Source: Molanna angustata (lineage: Eukaryota; Arthropoda; Insecta; Trichoptera; Molannidae). Taken from it: 64,000 nt of DNA. The stretch spans positions 7,087,427-7,151,426 of the forward strand of contig OY754972.1 in assembly GCA_963576475.1 (NCBI GenBank). The letters are read 5' to 3'. Shown here piece after piece: positions 21,677 to 33,965 of this stretch. Below the pieces are notes generated by a model. It made no database searches. It was given only the letters and a program-made list of their open reading frames with translations, and was not told the origin of the DNA. Within the stretch, counting starts at the first letter, position 1. Each line of letters starts with the position of its first letter. The position numbers were made by a program, and so were the translations under genes.

Positions 21677-21861
21677 CCGGGCAAGTCTGGTCCGACCGGC
21701 GAAATCAAAACCCTGGTGATTACCCATATCATGGATATAAATTATCATATTGAGTTCTATGACATATAAAGATATTATAGAACTCCATGTGATAATTATA
21801 TCCATGATATGGGTAATCACTAGGGTTTTGATTTCGCCGGTCAGACCAGACTTGCCCCCCA
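21677..21861. mobile_element. Palindromic MITE, 185 bp, copy 1
   Basis: The arms of about 65 bp read gggcaagtctggtccgacc, cgaaatcaaaaccct and gattacccatatcatgg, then repeat as the reverse complement up to ttgccccccag. The loop is only about 50 bp. A second copy lies at 48468-48655. Confidence 0.9.
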
Positions 21862-21864
21862 GTT

Positions 21865-22965
21865 TTATAAAAATATCAACAGAATCCAGCTGGATTTTTT
21901 TTCAATATGCATAATACACAAATTCTGAAAGTTTGTAAACTTTCGCTGGTCAAAAAGTCAGTTAAAAATCAATTGCAAAATTCAAGTACGGTCAGACAGG
22001 TGAATTTGAAAAAATGTGTAAAAATAGGTTAGAGTAATACTTAATGTATTGAATATACATTTGAATCGATGATATACAAAAAATAATAGATACGTCACTA
22101 GTATTTAAATTCGGTTAACAAAAAGTAAGGCGTATGCCTCATTTAATTCTTACCGCCGTTTTGTTACACTTGATTACACGCAAAATTTTGCAATTTGGAA
22201 CGTACCTATTGTCGTAGTCAAAATGTCATATTGTGTGATTGAAACATGTAAAAATTACACTAGAACTGTAAAGGGAATTCAGATATATGATTTCATCCTG
22301 CATATTTATGTGATAACTAATATATTTATATGGATTATTCGATACCTAGTTATTTATATTTTGAGTAAACGAGAGAGTAGTCAAGTCATATTCGCTTGTA
22401 GTAGTTGTAGTTATGCGTTATGCAGAGGGATTCTGTTGTTGAATTCGCATTTTCACACAGCTATAACTTAATAAGTATAGGAGTGCGCGGGAACGTTTAA
22501 CGTGTGATGTGTGTGTTGTTTTGTTTACTTTCTCTGCGAATTTCGTTGGTGTTATTATTTATTATTTATTGATTTTTTTGTTTCTTTTTTTCATTATAAC
22601 AGTTCCTTTTATTTTTGTTAATATTTACTAAATACGGTAAGGTATTTTTGGTTTGTTATAATTAATATAAATAGTTTGTTTATTATTTCTTCACAGCAGT
22701 GTGGATAAGTTATATTTTTGTATATTATTATTTTGTTTTCGTTGTTACACTATCGGCAGCCACGATAGAATACATACTTGATACGTAGGTACCTACATAA
22801 TATTATCTAACATTTTCGCTGCGCGAATTTATTTATAATATATTTTTATTTATTTTTTGTTTACCTATATTTTTGGTTATTACTAATTTATTTCTTTACG
22901 TTATTTTTATATAAAAGTACCTAATTTATAATACAACGTTTTTATTGATTATTTTTTCGGTGTCA
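21865..22965. other. No gene recognised; may include LINE 5' UTR
   Basis: AT-rich DNA. The part from about 22480 (gagtgcgcgggaacgtttaa) to 22970 directly precedes the gag-like frame and could be the 5' UTR of that element, but I cannot fix a boundary. Confidence 0.35.
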
Positions 22966-22967
22966 TT

Positions 22968-23830
22968 ATGAACGACCCCCTGATAAACCCCCTGATATCG
23001 ATCAAAATGTATCGAAGCGTAGGAGGATGGATGACCCCTCTTTACCTACTCCCTCCATGCCGAAGCCTGATCCTCAGGCTGATGGCAAATATTTAGTAAC
23101 TGCTCCTCCACCATACTTGACAATATTAGAAAATAAAGATCCAGGTAAACTTTTACATCCTTTGGTTTTCGGCGGTCTCGTCGCTAAAAGCAAAATTAGT
23201 GTAATAGTCTCAGGCGGCGTTCGTGCTGATGGTAGACGTAGGATAGCCGTCACATTTTCTGCCCCAAACTTCGCCAACCCTCTAACCCTTTCCTACCTGA
23301 AAATAACTTAAAAGCATATATTCCTAATTATAAACTATATAAAAACGGAATCGTCCATGGTATCCCAGTGGAACTGACGGATGAAGAAATTCTCTAAAAT
23401 ATTTAAGTTCCGCCATCTTGCGGCAAAGTATTCAAACAACGAAGACTAAATAGGAGGGTATCTGGCCCAGAAGGGACGAAATGGATGCCTTCTACATCTG
23501 TCTTATTAACTTTTGAATTGCAGACTCTACCTAGAAATATTTATTTGTTTTACAACTCAATAAAGGTTGAGTTATATTCCTACCCTTGTTATATCTGTCA
23601 CATTTATTTGAGGTATGGTCATACCAAAAATAAATGTACATCAGCTCCTAGGTGCTTCCGCTGTAGTGAAACCATCTTGGAGAGGCTTGCCCAGATAAAG
23701 ATCTCCCTCCGAAATGCGTTAACTGCAAAGGAGAACACCTTGCAACAGATTCTTCATGCCCAGAATTTTTGAGGCAGAAAAAAATTAAAGTAATTATGGC
23801 AACTGAAAATATCTCTTTTTCCCAGGCTGT
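22968..23830 (+). pseudogene. I/jockey-type LINE ORF1 (gag-like) remnant
   Basis: Remnant of the RNA-binding ORF1 protein. A proline-rich N-terminal piece (from 23027) is followed by broken frames and a zinc-knuckle region at about 23585-23770, with CYIC...RYGHTKNKC, then CFRCSE, then (after a frameshift) CVNCKGEH and C-P-E-F. In this family the first knuckle is normally C-x2-C-x4-H-x4-C; here the C-to-H gap is x7, so it is damaged. Immediately after comes the conserved MATENISFSQA-type segment. Several stops and frame changes make it non-functional. Confidence 0.8.
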
Positions 23831-24254
23831 AAAATTGATCCCTTCTTCGAATAAATTTTACAGTGAAATTTATCGTCAACAACAACATTTGTACCTACCC
23901 CCCGCCCCTCAGTAAAACCTTATCTGTATAAGAGAGCCACAGGGGCCCTTCTTTCCTAATCCAATGGTCAGGCCACTAACCCACAAAATGGCTGTGGTTT
24001 AAAACCAAGCACTTCAGCTTCACTTTCTTTACCTGCAGTTGCAGAAAAAAACCAATGCATACAAATGCTGTCCCAGATTTTAAATTTTATAATTTCAAAC
24101 CCAACAGATAATATGATTTCCCAAATTCTACCTACTTTCACAGCTATAGTTAACAAATTTGCCGAAGACGATTTTGAAGTATTAAATCCACTTCTTTAAC
24201 CTATTAGAATAAAAAGCCAAACAAACTACTACAAACTAATATGACAAACCCGGG

Positions 24255-24700
24255 TCATTTAAGCTATAATAATACATCATTTAACATATAACAATGGAAC
24301 AGTAGAAGTGCTGTTTCAAATAAACAAGATATAATTCAATTACTCCGCGATTACGAGATTGATATTGCGGCAATTTCCGAAACGTGGTTGATGCCTCACT
24401 TTGACTTTAACGTTCCAGGATACGTGTGCTCTCGTTCAGATTGATTAGATTGCAGAGAAGGTGGAGCTGCACTTTTGGTTAATACGAAGATTCCTCATTC
24501 CGTAATACAACTTCCGCAAAACCCTTACCTAGAGATAGTTGCTGTCTTGGTTAATAAAATCGCATTTGTATCCGTATACATTCTTCCAAAAATAGGATTT
24601 GATATAAGTTTCTTCAACACCATCGTTGCACTGATACCAACTTACGTTGTTATCTTGGGCGACCTTAACGCCCATTCTACGTCATGGGGGATGCTCCCTT
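24255..24700 (+). pseudogene. LINE apurinic-type endonuclease remnant
   Basis: Motifs of the exonuclease-III-like endonuclease are readable: QWNSRS near the start, AISETWL (catalytic E region), a G-G-A-A strand, and VVILGDLNAHSTSWG (the GDxNAH motif). An in-frame stop separates the first and second parts and the frame changes near 24700. This enzyme nicks the target DNA in LINE retrotransposition; this copy is broken. Confidence 0.85.
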
Positions 24701-25905
24701 ACCGATAGACCTGGAAGATGTATACTTTCATTTCTGGACTCCCATTACTTGTGTGTTTTCAACGATGGTTCTCCAACTCTGCTCACTTTTCCAACTCAAA
24801 ACAGAAGTGTAGTGGATATTTCCATATGCACAGGGGACTTAATTGCCTCTTTATCTTGGTCGGTTTTAGATGATCCATTATCAAGCAACCATTATCCGAT
24901 CATAATTCCATACAATTTTTTCCAAAAAGCCCCGCTAGCTTTCCTGAACTCATTTCTGACATTCTTCAATAAAATACTTATTAACTCTTCAATCCCCAAA
25001 TGCTGGAAAACACAACTAATCATTCCCATCCTAAAGCCCAACAAGAACCCATCTTTAGGATCTTCCTACATGCCAATCGCACTATCGGCCTGTGTATTAA
25101 AAATCCTTGAACACCTTCTCAAAAATAGAATCGATTGGTTTGTAGAAAACAATTGTTTACTTTCCATCTCCCAGTTTGGGTTTCACAGATCATTATCATG
25201 CATTGATAATCTGAGTGTTTTAATTTCAGATATACAAATCGCCTTATCTAAAAAAGAATTAACCGTCGCGGTCTTTTTAGACATTGACGCGGCATACGAT
25301 AATGTCTGTTTAGCATCTCTATATAAAAAAATGTTAGATTTATCCTTCCCCATCTCTTTGGCAAAGTTATTTTTTTTGCATATTTTCTGGGCGAACCATC
25401 GTTGTAAATCATGAAACAGAAAGTTTCGTAGAAACTGTGGAGGGGTTTACCTCAGGGATCGGTGTTGAGCCCGACACTTTTTAATTTGTATTGCAGTGAC
25501 TTGCAAGCACAGATCCCAAGTGACTGTTCCATTGTGCAGTACGCGGATGATATTCCTATTTACACTTCTAATAAGAGCATTGATCAAGCGGTAAAATCCA
25601 TCTCAGTAGGTTTTGAGAAAATTAATTCTTGGATGCATATTCACTCCCTAAAACTGTCCCCTCAAAAGTCTAAAGTAATAGTGTTTTCTAGAAAACATAA
25701 TAATCCGAAAATCATACTGAAGACTAACGGATGCCCTATAGAAATCAGGTTTTTGGGATTATTCTTAAATAGAAAACTGTCCTGGCACACACAAATTAAT
25801 CATATTTCCGGGAGATGTGAAAATGGCACGAACGTGCTGAGAGCTCTGTCCAATCTTTCGTGGGGATCCCATCCTACCACCTACCACATTAAAATTAATT
25901 TATAA
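24700..25905 (+). pseudogene. LINE reverse transcriptase remnant
   Basis: The RT domain is split over two frames (to 25414, and 25462-25905). Readable motifs are IPILKPNKNPS, SQFGFHRSLSC, motif A VFLDIDAAYDNV, motif B LPQGSVLSPTLFNLY (crossing a frame change near 25440) and motif C VQYADDIPIY. Endonuclease and RT follow in the normal order, but the linker is shortened, so there is probably an internal deletion near 24900. Confidence 0.9.
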
Positions 25906-26089
25906 CGCGATGCAATCGACTCCAAATAATTCCCTGCAAATAGAATGTGTATAGAATGTGCCTTTGAAAATTAGACGCCAATATCTGTCTGACTGCTACT
26001 TTACCAAAAAGATGATTTACGCAAGACATCCATTACTGTGCCGACTACCAATATTAAGTAATATTGTGAACCGTGACAGGTCATAGTCA

Positions 26090-27125
26090 AGACGACAAGC
26101 TCCTTGTCTCTGTGTGAGTTTTTCAAAAACACATTTACAGATAAAGCAATACTCGTTTTCTTCCCCTGTTTATGATCTCCCATTCGAAGCTCTACTATAT
26201 ACAACGAATACAATTCTAAACATGGGCTTAGATAGAAACACTACAATGTTCGTCCAACAAATAAATCGTGAATTCTTGCATACGGTTGAAAATAAATGGC
26301 CAAACGACATTCAGGTTTATACCGATGGATGGATCGACACTTAAAATAAAATCACTTATTAAACATCCGCCAGACGCATCTGTTTTTACAGCGGAATGTG
26401 TTGCTTTGCTGGAAGCCCTTAATATTGCAAAAAATATCAATTCGAGCAAATTCATAGTTTTCACCGATTCTTTGTCATTGGTTCAGAAGCTTTCCTCTCC
26501 TCTTTTTATGTACATTGACAGTGAAATAATATTATCCATTAAATTTGAGTTGTATAAATTAATGAGGAATTGCCAGGAAATTTCAATAACATGGATCCCT
26601 TCCTACAAGAGAATTTACAATAACGTAGCTGTGGATGTGGACAGCAACTGTCTCTGGTGAACCTCATTCTAATAATGATTCTCCCCATGGATGATCGTAA
26701 ACGGCTGGCTGGGCAGATTGTTCGTGATCACTGGAGAACATTCTGGGATCGAGAGAGCATGGTCAAGGGTTCGTTGTATAAAGAAATACAATGTGATATT
26801 CCAGGCAAGATGAATTTTAATAGACCCCAAATAATAAGAATATCCCGAATGCGGTTTGGTCATTAATATAGACTCGATGCTCATTTGTATAGATTGAATC
26901 TTGTAAATTCTCCTTATTGCAAGTGTGGCCTAGATCAAGAAGATCTCGACCACGTATTTTTTGGATGCCCTATTAGAGATCGATACCGATACCGATCTTT
27001 TTGTGGAAAGATTAACGAAGTGCAGTTTCCACTAAAGATTCGACACCTTCTTGCAATTTCTTCCTCGATAATTTACAAAGAAACATTAAAATTCATTGAG
27101 AAAAACATGGTAGTTTTGTAGGCGT
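26090..27125 (+). pseudogene. LINE RNase H domain and C-terminal zinc motif
   Basis: RNase H landmarks are a start of the VYTDG type (26310-26335), AECVALLEAL (26393-26420) and VFTDSLSLVQKL (26457-26495), followed by TWIPSYK. The C-terminal CCHC-like block YCKCGLDQEDLDHVFFGCP lies at 26911-26970. RT followed by RNase H and this C-terminal cysteine block is typical of I/R1/LOA/jockey-group elements; the I group is my best guess. Frame breaks occur at 26340, 26660 and 26866. Confidence 0.85.
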
Positions 27126-27242
27126 TGTTTGTCTTTTCTTTAAATGTTTTTTGTTTTTTTTTATATAAAATTCTCACGTCGTCAAATGGCACAAATCGAC
27201 CTTAAATGGTCGTATTGCCTATATCAAAATAATAATAACTTA
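27126..27242 (+). repeat. 3' UTR/tail of the I-like LINE
   Basis: The end region (cacaaatcgaccttaaatgg, tcgtattgcc) runs into ataataataac, a TAA-type 3' tail common for I-group LINEs. Confidence 0.6.
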
Positions 27243-27735
27243 TTATAAGTTTGTTTCTTTCACAGTCATTATTTGGTGTGAAAGAATATTGTGATTGCAC
27301 TGGAGTAAAATAGAAAATAAGTCTAGCCTCTAGAGAGTCAATATATACCTATTAGAGTATTATCTCTTTTTTCAACTGTACCATTTTTGTAGAGCGTTTT
27401 GTTATCATATAACGTGTCTATATACAAAATGACTGATTTAAATCATTCAAAATTTACTTATTTCATAATAAAATCTGAATGAAAATATATTATGTCCTTG
27501 TGATACTTCTATAAAATTACTTCTGCTAGTTCTCCAATTGAACTCTTAAAATATTATAATAATATTGTTCAATTAAATGAAGAAGCAGGTAGAGCTCGCC
27601 TAGTGATGCGGGTGTCGAATTACAAAGGGCAGGACAAGAATGACACGCTATTTTTATGTAGATACTCTTACTCCTCGTGTCAGTAGCAATTGAACAATTC
27701 TCGACCAACACTTGACTACGTCGACTGCTGCGCCG
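27243..27735. other. No gene recognised
   Basis: AT-rich DNA between two LINE fragments, without recognisable frames. Confidence 0.4.
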
Positions 27736-27990
27736 CTACAGCGTAGCAGTACCTCATATGAACAGGCAGCAGGGCAGTCTCGCAGGTGGCCTGTGGTTTT
27801 CGGCACGCTGCATTCACAAGAAAGGCAGTCATCATCCGTTAGAATCCTCCATGTCTTTATATTGTCTTTAGATCTGCCGATCAGTGATTTCCAGGTGCAC
27901 CAATCCGGGATCGTAGCTCGGCGGGAGGAACTCGTGGGGTTCCATAAAATCTTCAGAGGATTTTTCTCGCTACAGGGTGAACCTGGCTAG
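27736..27990 (-). pseudogene. Fragment of a LINE C-terminus (tentative)
   Basis: A GC-richer island. The complement of 27745-27880 reads TDDDCLSCECSVPKTTGHL then RDCPA, a C-x-C...H-L-x-x-C-P block similar to the C-terminal zinc motif of jockey/R1-type polyproteins. The upstream sequence (WKSLIGRSKD) has stops. The coding call rests on this one motif. Confidence 0.4.
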
Positions 27991-28560
27991 ATGTTTTTAG
28001 TGGCTCAGTATGCCTTAGGAAACCTTTGCAGGATTTCAGCCTGGTTTGGGCAATTAGTATTATTTTACATTTATTATTCAATAAAACAAGTGAATTTGTA
28101 CCCAGTTTTTTTCTACCATTTCTCGAAAAGAATAAAATGATTGTGCTGAGAAAGTGAATACGTAAAGAACGATTCATAAAAACAAAAACACACAATATTT
28201 TAATATTAAATAAAATCAACAATCTTATAATAATAATAAAAAAAACATCAAAACAGTAAATTAATTTATACCCCATGATTCTTTTAATCCCTTTTCTATT
28301 TTATGTTTTTTTTTTATTTTAAAAATGCCATGTACCTATGTGTAATGGTGCTGTGCAAATGTGTTTAATTTTGTATGTATATATTTATATTTGTTCCTGG
28401 TACGATTTTCTGTTATTATAAACAAATGACATTCAGCATCTTTTAATACCTATCTGTAATATTGCAATTTTTCTATCTATATACCTACTACACGACGCCG
28501 TTCAACTTTTATTGATTTTATTGGTTGATTCAAATCAGGGTACCTACATAATATCCCTTT
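27990..28560. other. No gene recognised
   Basis: AT-rich sequence with T-rich runs. Open frames are low-complexity. Confidence 0.4.
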
Positions 28561-28565
28561 ACACC

Positions 28566-28770
28566 AGCGGTCGGGGAACCGGGGTAAATTACCCCAAATG
28601 AGCGCGCGTGCACGAAGATATTATCTTCGTGCACGCGCTCGAGTTAATAGCCTCGATAATGCCCGATGTTATTCGGGCGAAACGTCGGCAAGACAACCAA
28701 AAGAAGCCACAGCGGATTATCCGGAAAAATAATGATAATTCATATTCTACGATCCGCGAAAACATCAAAA
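28566..28770. repeat. Element terminus with perfect hairpin
   Basis: Begins cagcggtcggggaacc, which resembles hAT-type TIRs. Then comes a perfect inverted repeat at about 28604-28638: gcgcgtgcacgaagata and its complement, abutting almost without a loop. The opposite terminus is not found on the far side of the (AT)n tract. Confidence 0.45.
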
Positions 28771-28771
28771 C

Positions 28772-29935
<1,164 letters not shown>

Positions 29936-29939
29936 TGAT

Positions 29940-30275
29940 CGTGAAAGAAAATTAATTGTTCTATTAGAGGAGTTACTCTATTTTGAAAATTATTAATAAA
30001 ATTTGTGCCAGCAATTGCGGTTATACAAATAATAAAATAAATATTATATTTAATTAATTAATAATTTATTATTATTAAAATAATTTTATAATGGTAAAAT
30101 TTTAATTAATTAAAAGTTTTATCTTTTTTGAATATAATTGTTTTAATTATAGATGTTTCAGTTAGAGTAGCATTTTTTACACTTTTGGAGCGAAAGGGAT
30201 ATATTCAAATTCATAAGGGTCCAAATAAGGTAGGATTTATTGGAATTATTCAAGCAGTGCAATTGTTCATATAAT
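29940..30275 (+). pseudogene. NUMT: 12S rRNA joined to ND1
   Basis: 30014-30036 carries gtgccagcaattgcggttat, the most conserved segment of insect mitochondrial small-subunit rRNA, in AT-rich context. 30152-30255 reads (either code) [12 protein letters not shown] then [18 protein letters not shown], the N-terminal core of NADH dehydrogenase subunit 1, with two residues lost after ERK. In insect mtDNA, rrnS and nad1 lie on the same strand with trnV and rrnL between them, so this nuclear copy has lost almost 2 kb between the two parts or was joined from separate pieces. It is non-functional in the nucleus. Confidence 0.85.
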
Positions 30276-30279
30276 TATG

Positions 30280-30640
30280 TAAAATTTCATAGTAAAAATA
30301 CATCCTTTATTTATTTAAATTACACTCTCGACTTGATAACCGTTGAGATCCTTGTAAAAATTGGGAAATTGTAAAGTAAAAGTATTATTGATTGTAAGTA
30401 TTATATTCTTTTACAAAAAATGTTTTATAACTAACGCTCACAAGAAAAGCGCGTTTGTCTGAAAGGAAATATAAAGTGGAAGAAAAATATTGACAAATAA
30501 AAATATCTTCTTTGAATAAAGTAATAAAAATACATCAAAGCGAGCCCAAATTACGAATCACATTCAAAATAACCAAATTTGATCAAGCTATTCTCAATGA
30601 TGCAAGATACGTTTATATTTAGATACGTTGTTAGATAACA
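30280..30640. other. No gene recognised
   Basis: AT-rich sequence after the NUMT. I see no further mitochondrial matches by eye. Confidence 0.4.
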
Positions 30641-30888
30641 TCCTCACTTACTAGAAGTACGATTTCAAAATCAATTTTCCAGCACAGACTCTTTGAGAAT
30701 GATTCGAGTTGAATATATTTTTCAGATCCCAAATCACGTACCCATTGTGTGATGCTGCTTGAACTTTTTCACATACAATGTGTTACCGAGTAGTTCGTTC
30801 CATCTCAATAAGCGACAATGAATCAAGTGTGTTTATGACCTCATCATTCAGTCTTTTCGGTGACATCGAAAGATAGCAATATATATAT
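30640..30888 (+). repeat. Probable LTR 3' portion upstream of a PBS
   Basis: Sequence immediately 5' of a perfect primer-binding site should be the end of a long terminal repeat. It is less AT-rich than its surroundings (ccgagtagttcgttccatct, ttttcggtgacatcgaaag). No second LTR copy is found in the window, so the 5' limit is a guess. Confidence 0.45.
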
Positions 30889-30906
30889 TGGCGCCCAACG
30901 TGGGGC
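30889..30906 (+). other. tRNA-Lys primer binding site of an LTR retroelement
   Basis: TGGCGCCCAACGTGGGGC is the exact 18-base complement of the 3' end (including CCA) of insect tRNA-Lys as I know it. Reverse transcription of LTR elements is primed here. No gag or pol is recognisable downstream. Confidence 0.8.
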
Positions 30907-31945
30907 AGATTTTATTTGTTTTTCATATGTGATAATAAAATTGGTGTTTCGGGGAATCTCTTTAAACAAATATCGATAGCCCCACCCGTTTATGAAAATT
31001 AATTATTTACAGCTATAAAATATATAATAAATCAGCAAATAAATTTAGTACGGCCTTAAATTTAAATTTCGACTTAACGTGTATGTTATTTAATTATTTA
31101 TACATGTTTCAAATAAATGTATATATTGACCTTGGTTATATAGTACAATTTATGAGAGAGAAACGACAATTTATATCTTCTTCTTCTTCTCTCTGGCATT
31201 GTTTATTCTCGCATGGTGGTGGGGTATGCGTTTTTTGTTTTTCGCCACTCCTCTGAGCTTTTTCTTTGTGCGCCTTAATAACATATTCTTCTATAATATA
31301 CCGCTTCGCAATATGAGATACCTACAGATCCTTATGAAATTTTCTTTTTTAATCTATTGAGTATTTTGTGTTTAGTATCCATTATTTAAAGCCGTATAAA
31401 ATACTGATATTATGAACTAATAAAATGTTAGAAAATTGTGATTCCCTCAGATAAACCCCGAAAAAATGCAGTACCGTACATTTACGGATTTTATGGAGAT
31501 TTTTCGTGGATGGTATTCGGTTCTGGAAAGAGAAAATCGCAGAGAATTTTCGAAGCGAACCTTCAAAGCTTATCCATAGATGAATTTCGACATTGCTACG
31601 TGACACGAATAACGGTTGAATATTTTCGATTTGTGAGTTCTGATTCAATAAACTCGTATAGCGCTCAATCGTATGGGATCAAAATCGTCCCATATATTGT
31701 ATTCTTCTTATATAAACCTACCTTAACATAATATTGTAAAAATTTAACATTTGTTAAAAAACGTGAAATGATATATAAATAGTATAAGACTTTAAGTCAA
31801 TTTCATCATAATATTGTGTTAATAATATTTTGTTTGTTTTTTATAGGAAGTTTAAATCATTCGAAAGGAATATCTTGACAGTATAAAAATCAAATAGAAT
31901 GAACTCTAACAGTAAAATAATGTTTATCAGCAGTCTTTTTTACAC
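30907..31945. other. No gene recognised
   Basis: Downstream of the PBS, no gag-like frame. 31170-31330 has a CT-rich tract and a GC-richer stretch. The two opposed ~90-codon frames at 31382-31731 have no motifs I recognise. Confidence 0.4.
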
Positions 31946-31949
31946 CCGT

Positions 31950-32215
31950 TTTTTTAACTTCACTTGTCTGAGTACGTACTGCAATCTTTTTTTTTTATTT
32001 TTAATATTGAAACCAAAATACATAATACAAAAAATAAATATAAGAATAAAATATTATTCAAAATAATAATTACTAGTTGCATGTAACACATGAGATCCAA
32101 CTGTCGATAGCGATAGTATGTATATTGTATCGTTGAACTTGGATATTGTGTATTCCATACAAATTGTATGAAGCGATGTCGTCACTAATATTAATTTGTA
32201 CAAACTTTGTTAAAA
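31950..32215. repeat. Dispersed repeat related to 19205-19430
   Basis: Shares taacttcacttgtctg, cgtactg and a later ccatacaaatt block with the 19.2 kb copy. Element type unknown. Confidence 0.4.
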
Positions 32216-32359
32216 AAAGTTTGAGATATATTACTAAAATGACACATTTTTTATAGAAAATTAAATTTTCTAGTTTACATGTTTCGGCATTTTTCGATAT
32301 TTTTAAAAGAAATGGAAATAAAAGCAGTTAAAGTCAAAATTTTGTCATACCAATTCTTT

Positions 32360-32833
32360 GCATCTTAATAAAAACAGTTTGAGAAATCCTGGAACTGTTT
32401 TTCAAAATCAATTTCGAGATACTATATTTGACTATATTTTTACAAAATTTCAGCGTTCTGGCTTTTATAGTTTTTGAGATATGTGGACAAATGACTCCAA
32501 ATTCTGAGCAAATCCATGTATGGGAACATATATGCTGCGAAGACTCTAAGTTGGTGTTTTTAACATGTTTTATTTCTCACTAAATTAGTATTATTGTACC
32601 AATTTAACTAAAAGACTTCACGTTGCTCGGGTTGGTTGGAAGAAATTGCCTTATGGCAATAAACCTGCTTTTGTACACATGTACATAAATTATATAAATA
32701 AATAAATAAAAAGTCCACTACGCCATACAAAATGTTCATAGTATTCCTTATACGCGGGTCTTGGCTTAATACTTTGTCGATGTGTTAAGATAATAAATTC
32801 TCTTGAACAAATCGACAGTTGGATTATATAGGT
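32360..32833. repeat. Dispersed repeat, copy B
   Basis: Second copy of the repeat at 29350-29935, interrupted at about 32570-32708 by a separate insertion ending in an ataaataaat tail. Confidence 0.85.
32570..32708 (+). repeat. TTGCC-hairpin retroelement tail
   Basis: Insertion in copy B with ggttggaagaaattgcc, tatggcaataaacctgc, a tacatgtac word and a final (AAAT)n. The core attgcc-x3-ggcaat forms a small hairpin. Related copies are at 39480-39545 (minus), 48355-48450 and 52840-52890. Confidence 0.65.
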
Positions 32834-32850
32834 AAGTTTTTTTGTATGTA

Positions 32851-33025
32851 TATACATACCACTTCACCAGGCTGAGCCTGTTCCGGGGTGGCAGAAAATT
32901 ACTTGCATTATACTTATATCACAGAAAAAACATGTTGAATTTGTTACATTAAATATTATACCTATTATAAAATAAAAATTTAAGCTGTTGTTATTTTGTC
33001 ATGTTTGCGCAGTATGTTATTTGTT
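32851..33025 (+). repeat. Dispersed repeat shared with 59096-59300
   Basis: Shared blocks: aggct.agcctgttccg, ggcagaaaattacttgcatt, tatcacagaaaa, attatacct, taaaataaaaatttaa and catgtttgcgcagtat. Same orientation in both places. Confidence 0.8.
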
Positions 33026-33027
33026 TT

Positions 33028-33250
33028 AAGGGGCCATATAAACCTAAACACCCCAATTTCAAATCAAATTTCTCAAATATATGTAAAAGTGTGTTTCTAA
33101 AAAAAACACCATAAGTATTTTCAACATTCCTCTAGTGAATGTTTGTCACAAAATTTTAAAATTTAGCATTTATTCTCCATAACTAATCATTTAAAATATC
33201 CTTTTTACAACATTTTTTTTAAATTACTCCATAACTATGTGTCTATACTT
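33028..33250 (+). repeat. Dispersed repeat shared with 61446-61625
   Basis: Shared blocks: gggccatataaacc, aaacaccccaatttcaaat, gtgtgtttct, aaaatatcctttttaa, ttttttaaat.actccat and tatgtgtc. Here it follows another repeat directly; the other copy starts just after the aminoacylase stop codon. Confidence 0.8.
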
Positions 33251-33735
33251 AAAGAGTGCATAAAAAAGAAGTGAATGACCTATAATTTTTTTTTCAATTT
33301 AAGTCAAGTTTGTTTGTGTAAAAAATTAACAATATTGAATCAGATATAAACCATTCAGGCGTTATTTCTATTGTAATTTGATCAATTTTAAGACTTGGAC
33401 GAGAGAATCATCATTTTTTTTTATTTACTTATTCTTTCTTCCTTGTATCAATTTTTGAATTTTTTAAATGACCATGTTAATGACAAAACTTTGACTGTCA
33501 ATGTGATAAGATGAAATGGTGTAGGATGGGGTAAATCGCACAGAGAAAATGTAGGTACAGTTTTGTGCAATTATTTAATATTTTTTATAGTTTCTAAAAC
33601 CACGTACACATAAAGTGTTTATTTAGATGTCGATAAAAATAAATCAGGAACACATGTTTCCATATGAGAAAGTGAGAAAGCTTTTCATCGTTTGGGTTTC
33701 GTACCGGACCACTTTAAATATTTTCATAGCTTTCA
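33250..33735. other. No gene recognised
   Basis: AT-rich. The tract 33510-33560 (gtaggatggggtaaatcgca) is not assigned. Confidence 0.4.
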
Positions 33736-33739
33736 CTTT

Positions 33740-33897
33740 TTTTTTAAATAATGAATATGTCATTTTAACGAGTACATATTCATCCTTATGCATTCCCTAA
33801 ACTAAGCAAATGCTCGTACTATAGGGGAATGAAATCGGTCGTGGCAGGATTCGAACTCGCGACCACTGGATTACTAACCCAGCAGGCTAAGTCTGTA
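33740..33897 (-). repeat. tRNA-derived SINE, family 1, minus strand
   Basis: The complement carries box B (gcgagttcgaatcctgcc), gtaatccagtggtc and the body words atagt.cgagcatttgctt and acatattcatt. The box A end is truncated near 33890. Confidence 0.75.
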
Positions 33898-33927
33898 AGT
33901 AGATCTCGACCGATAAATGCCGAGATT

Positions 33928-33965
33928 AACTGTCAAAATATCGACTAGTCGATATTTTGACAGTT
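33928..33965. repeat. 38 bp perfect palindrome
   Basis: aactgtcaaaatatcgact and its exact reverse complement abut with no spacer, centred on ACTAGT. It would extrude as a cruciform or mark the fold point of an element. Confidence 0.9.
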
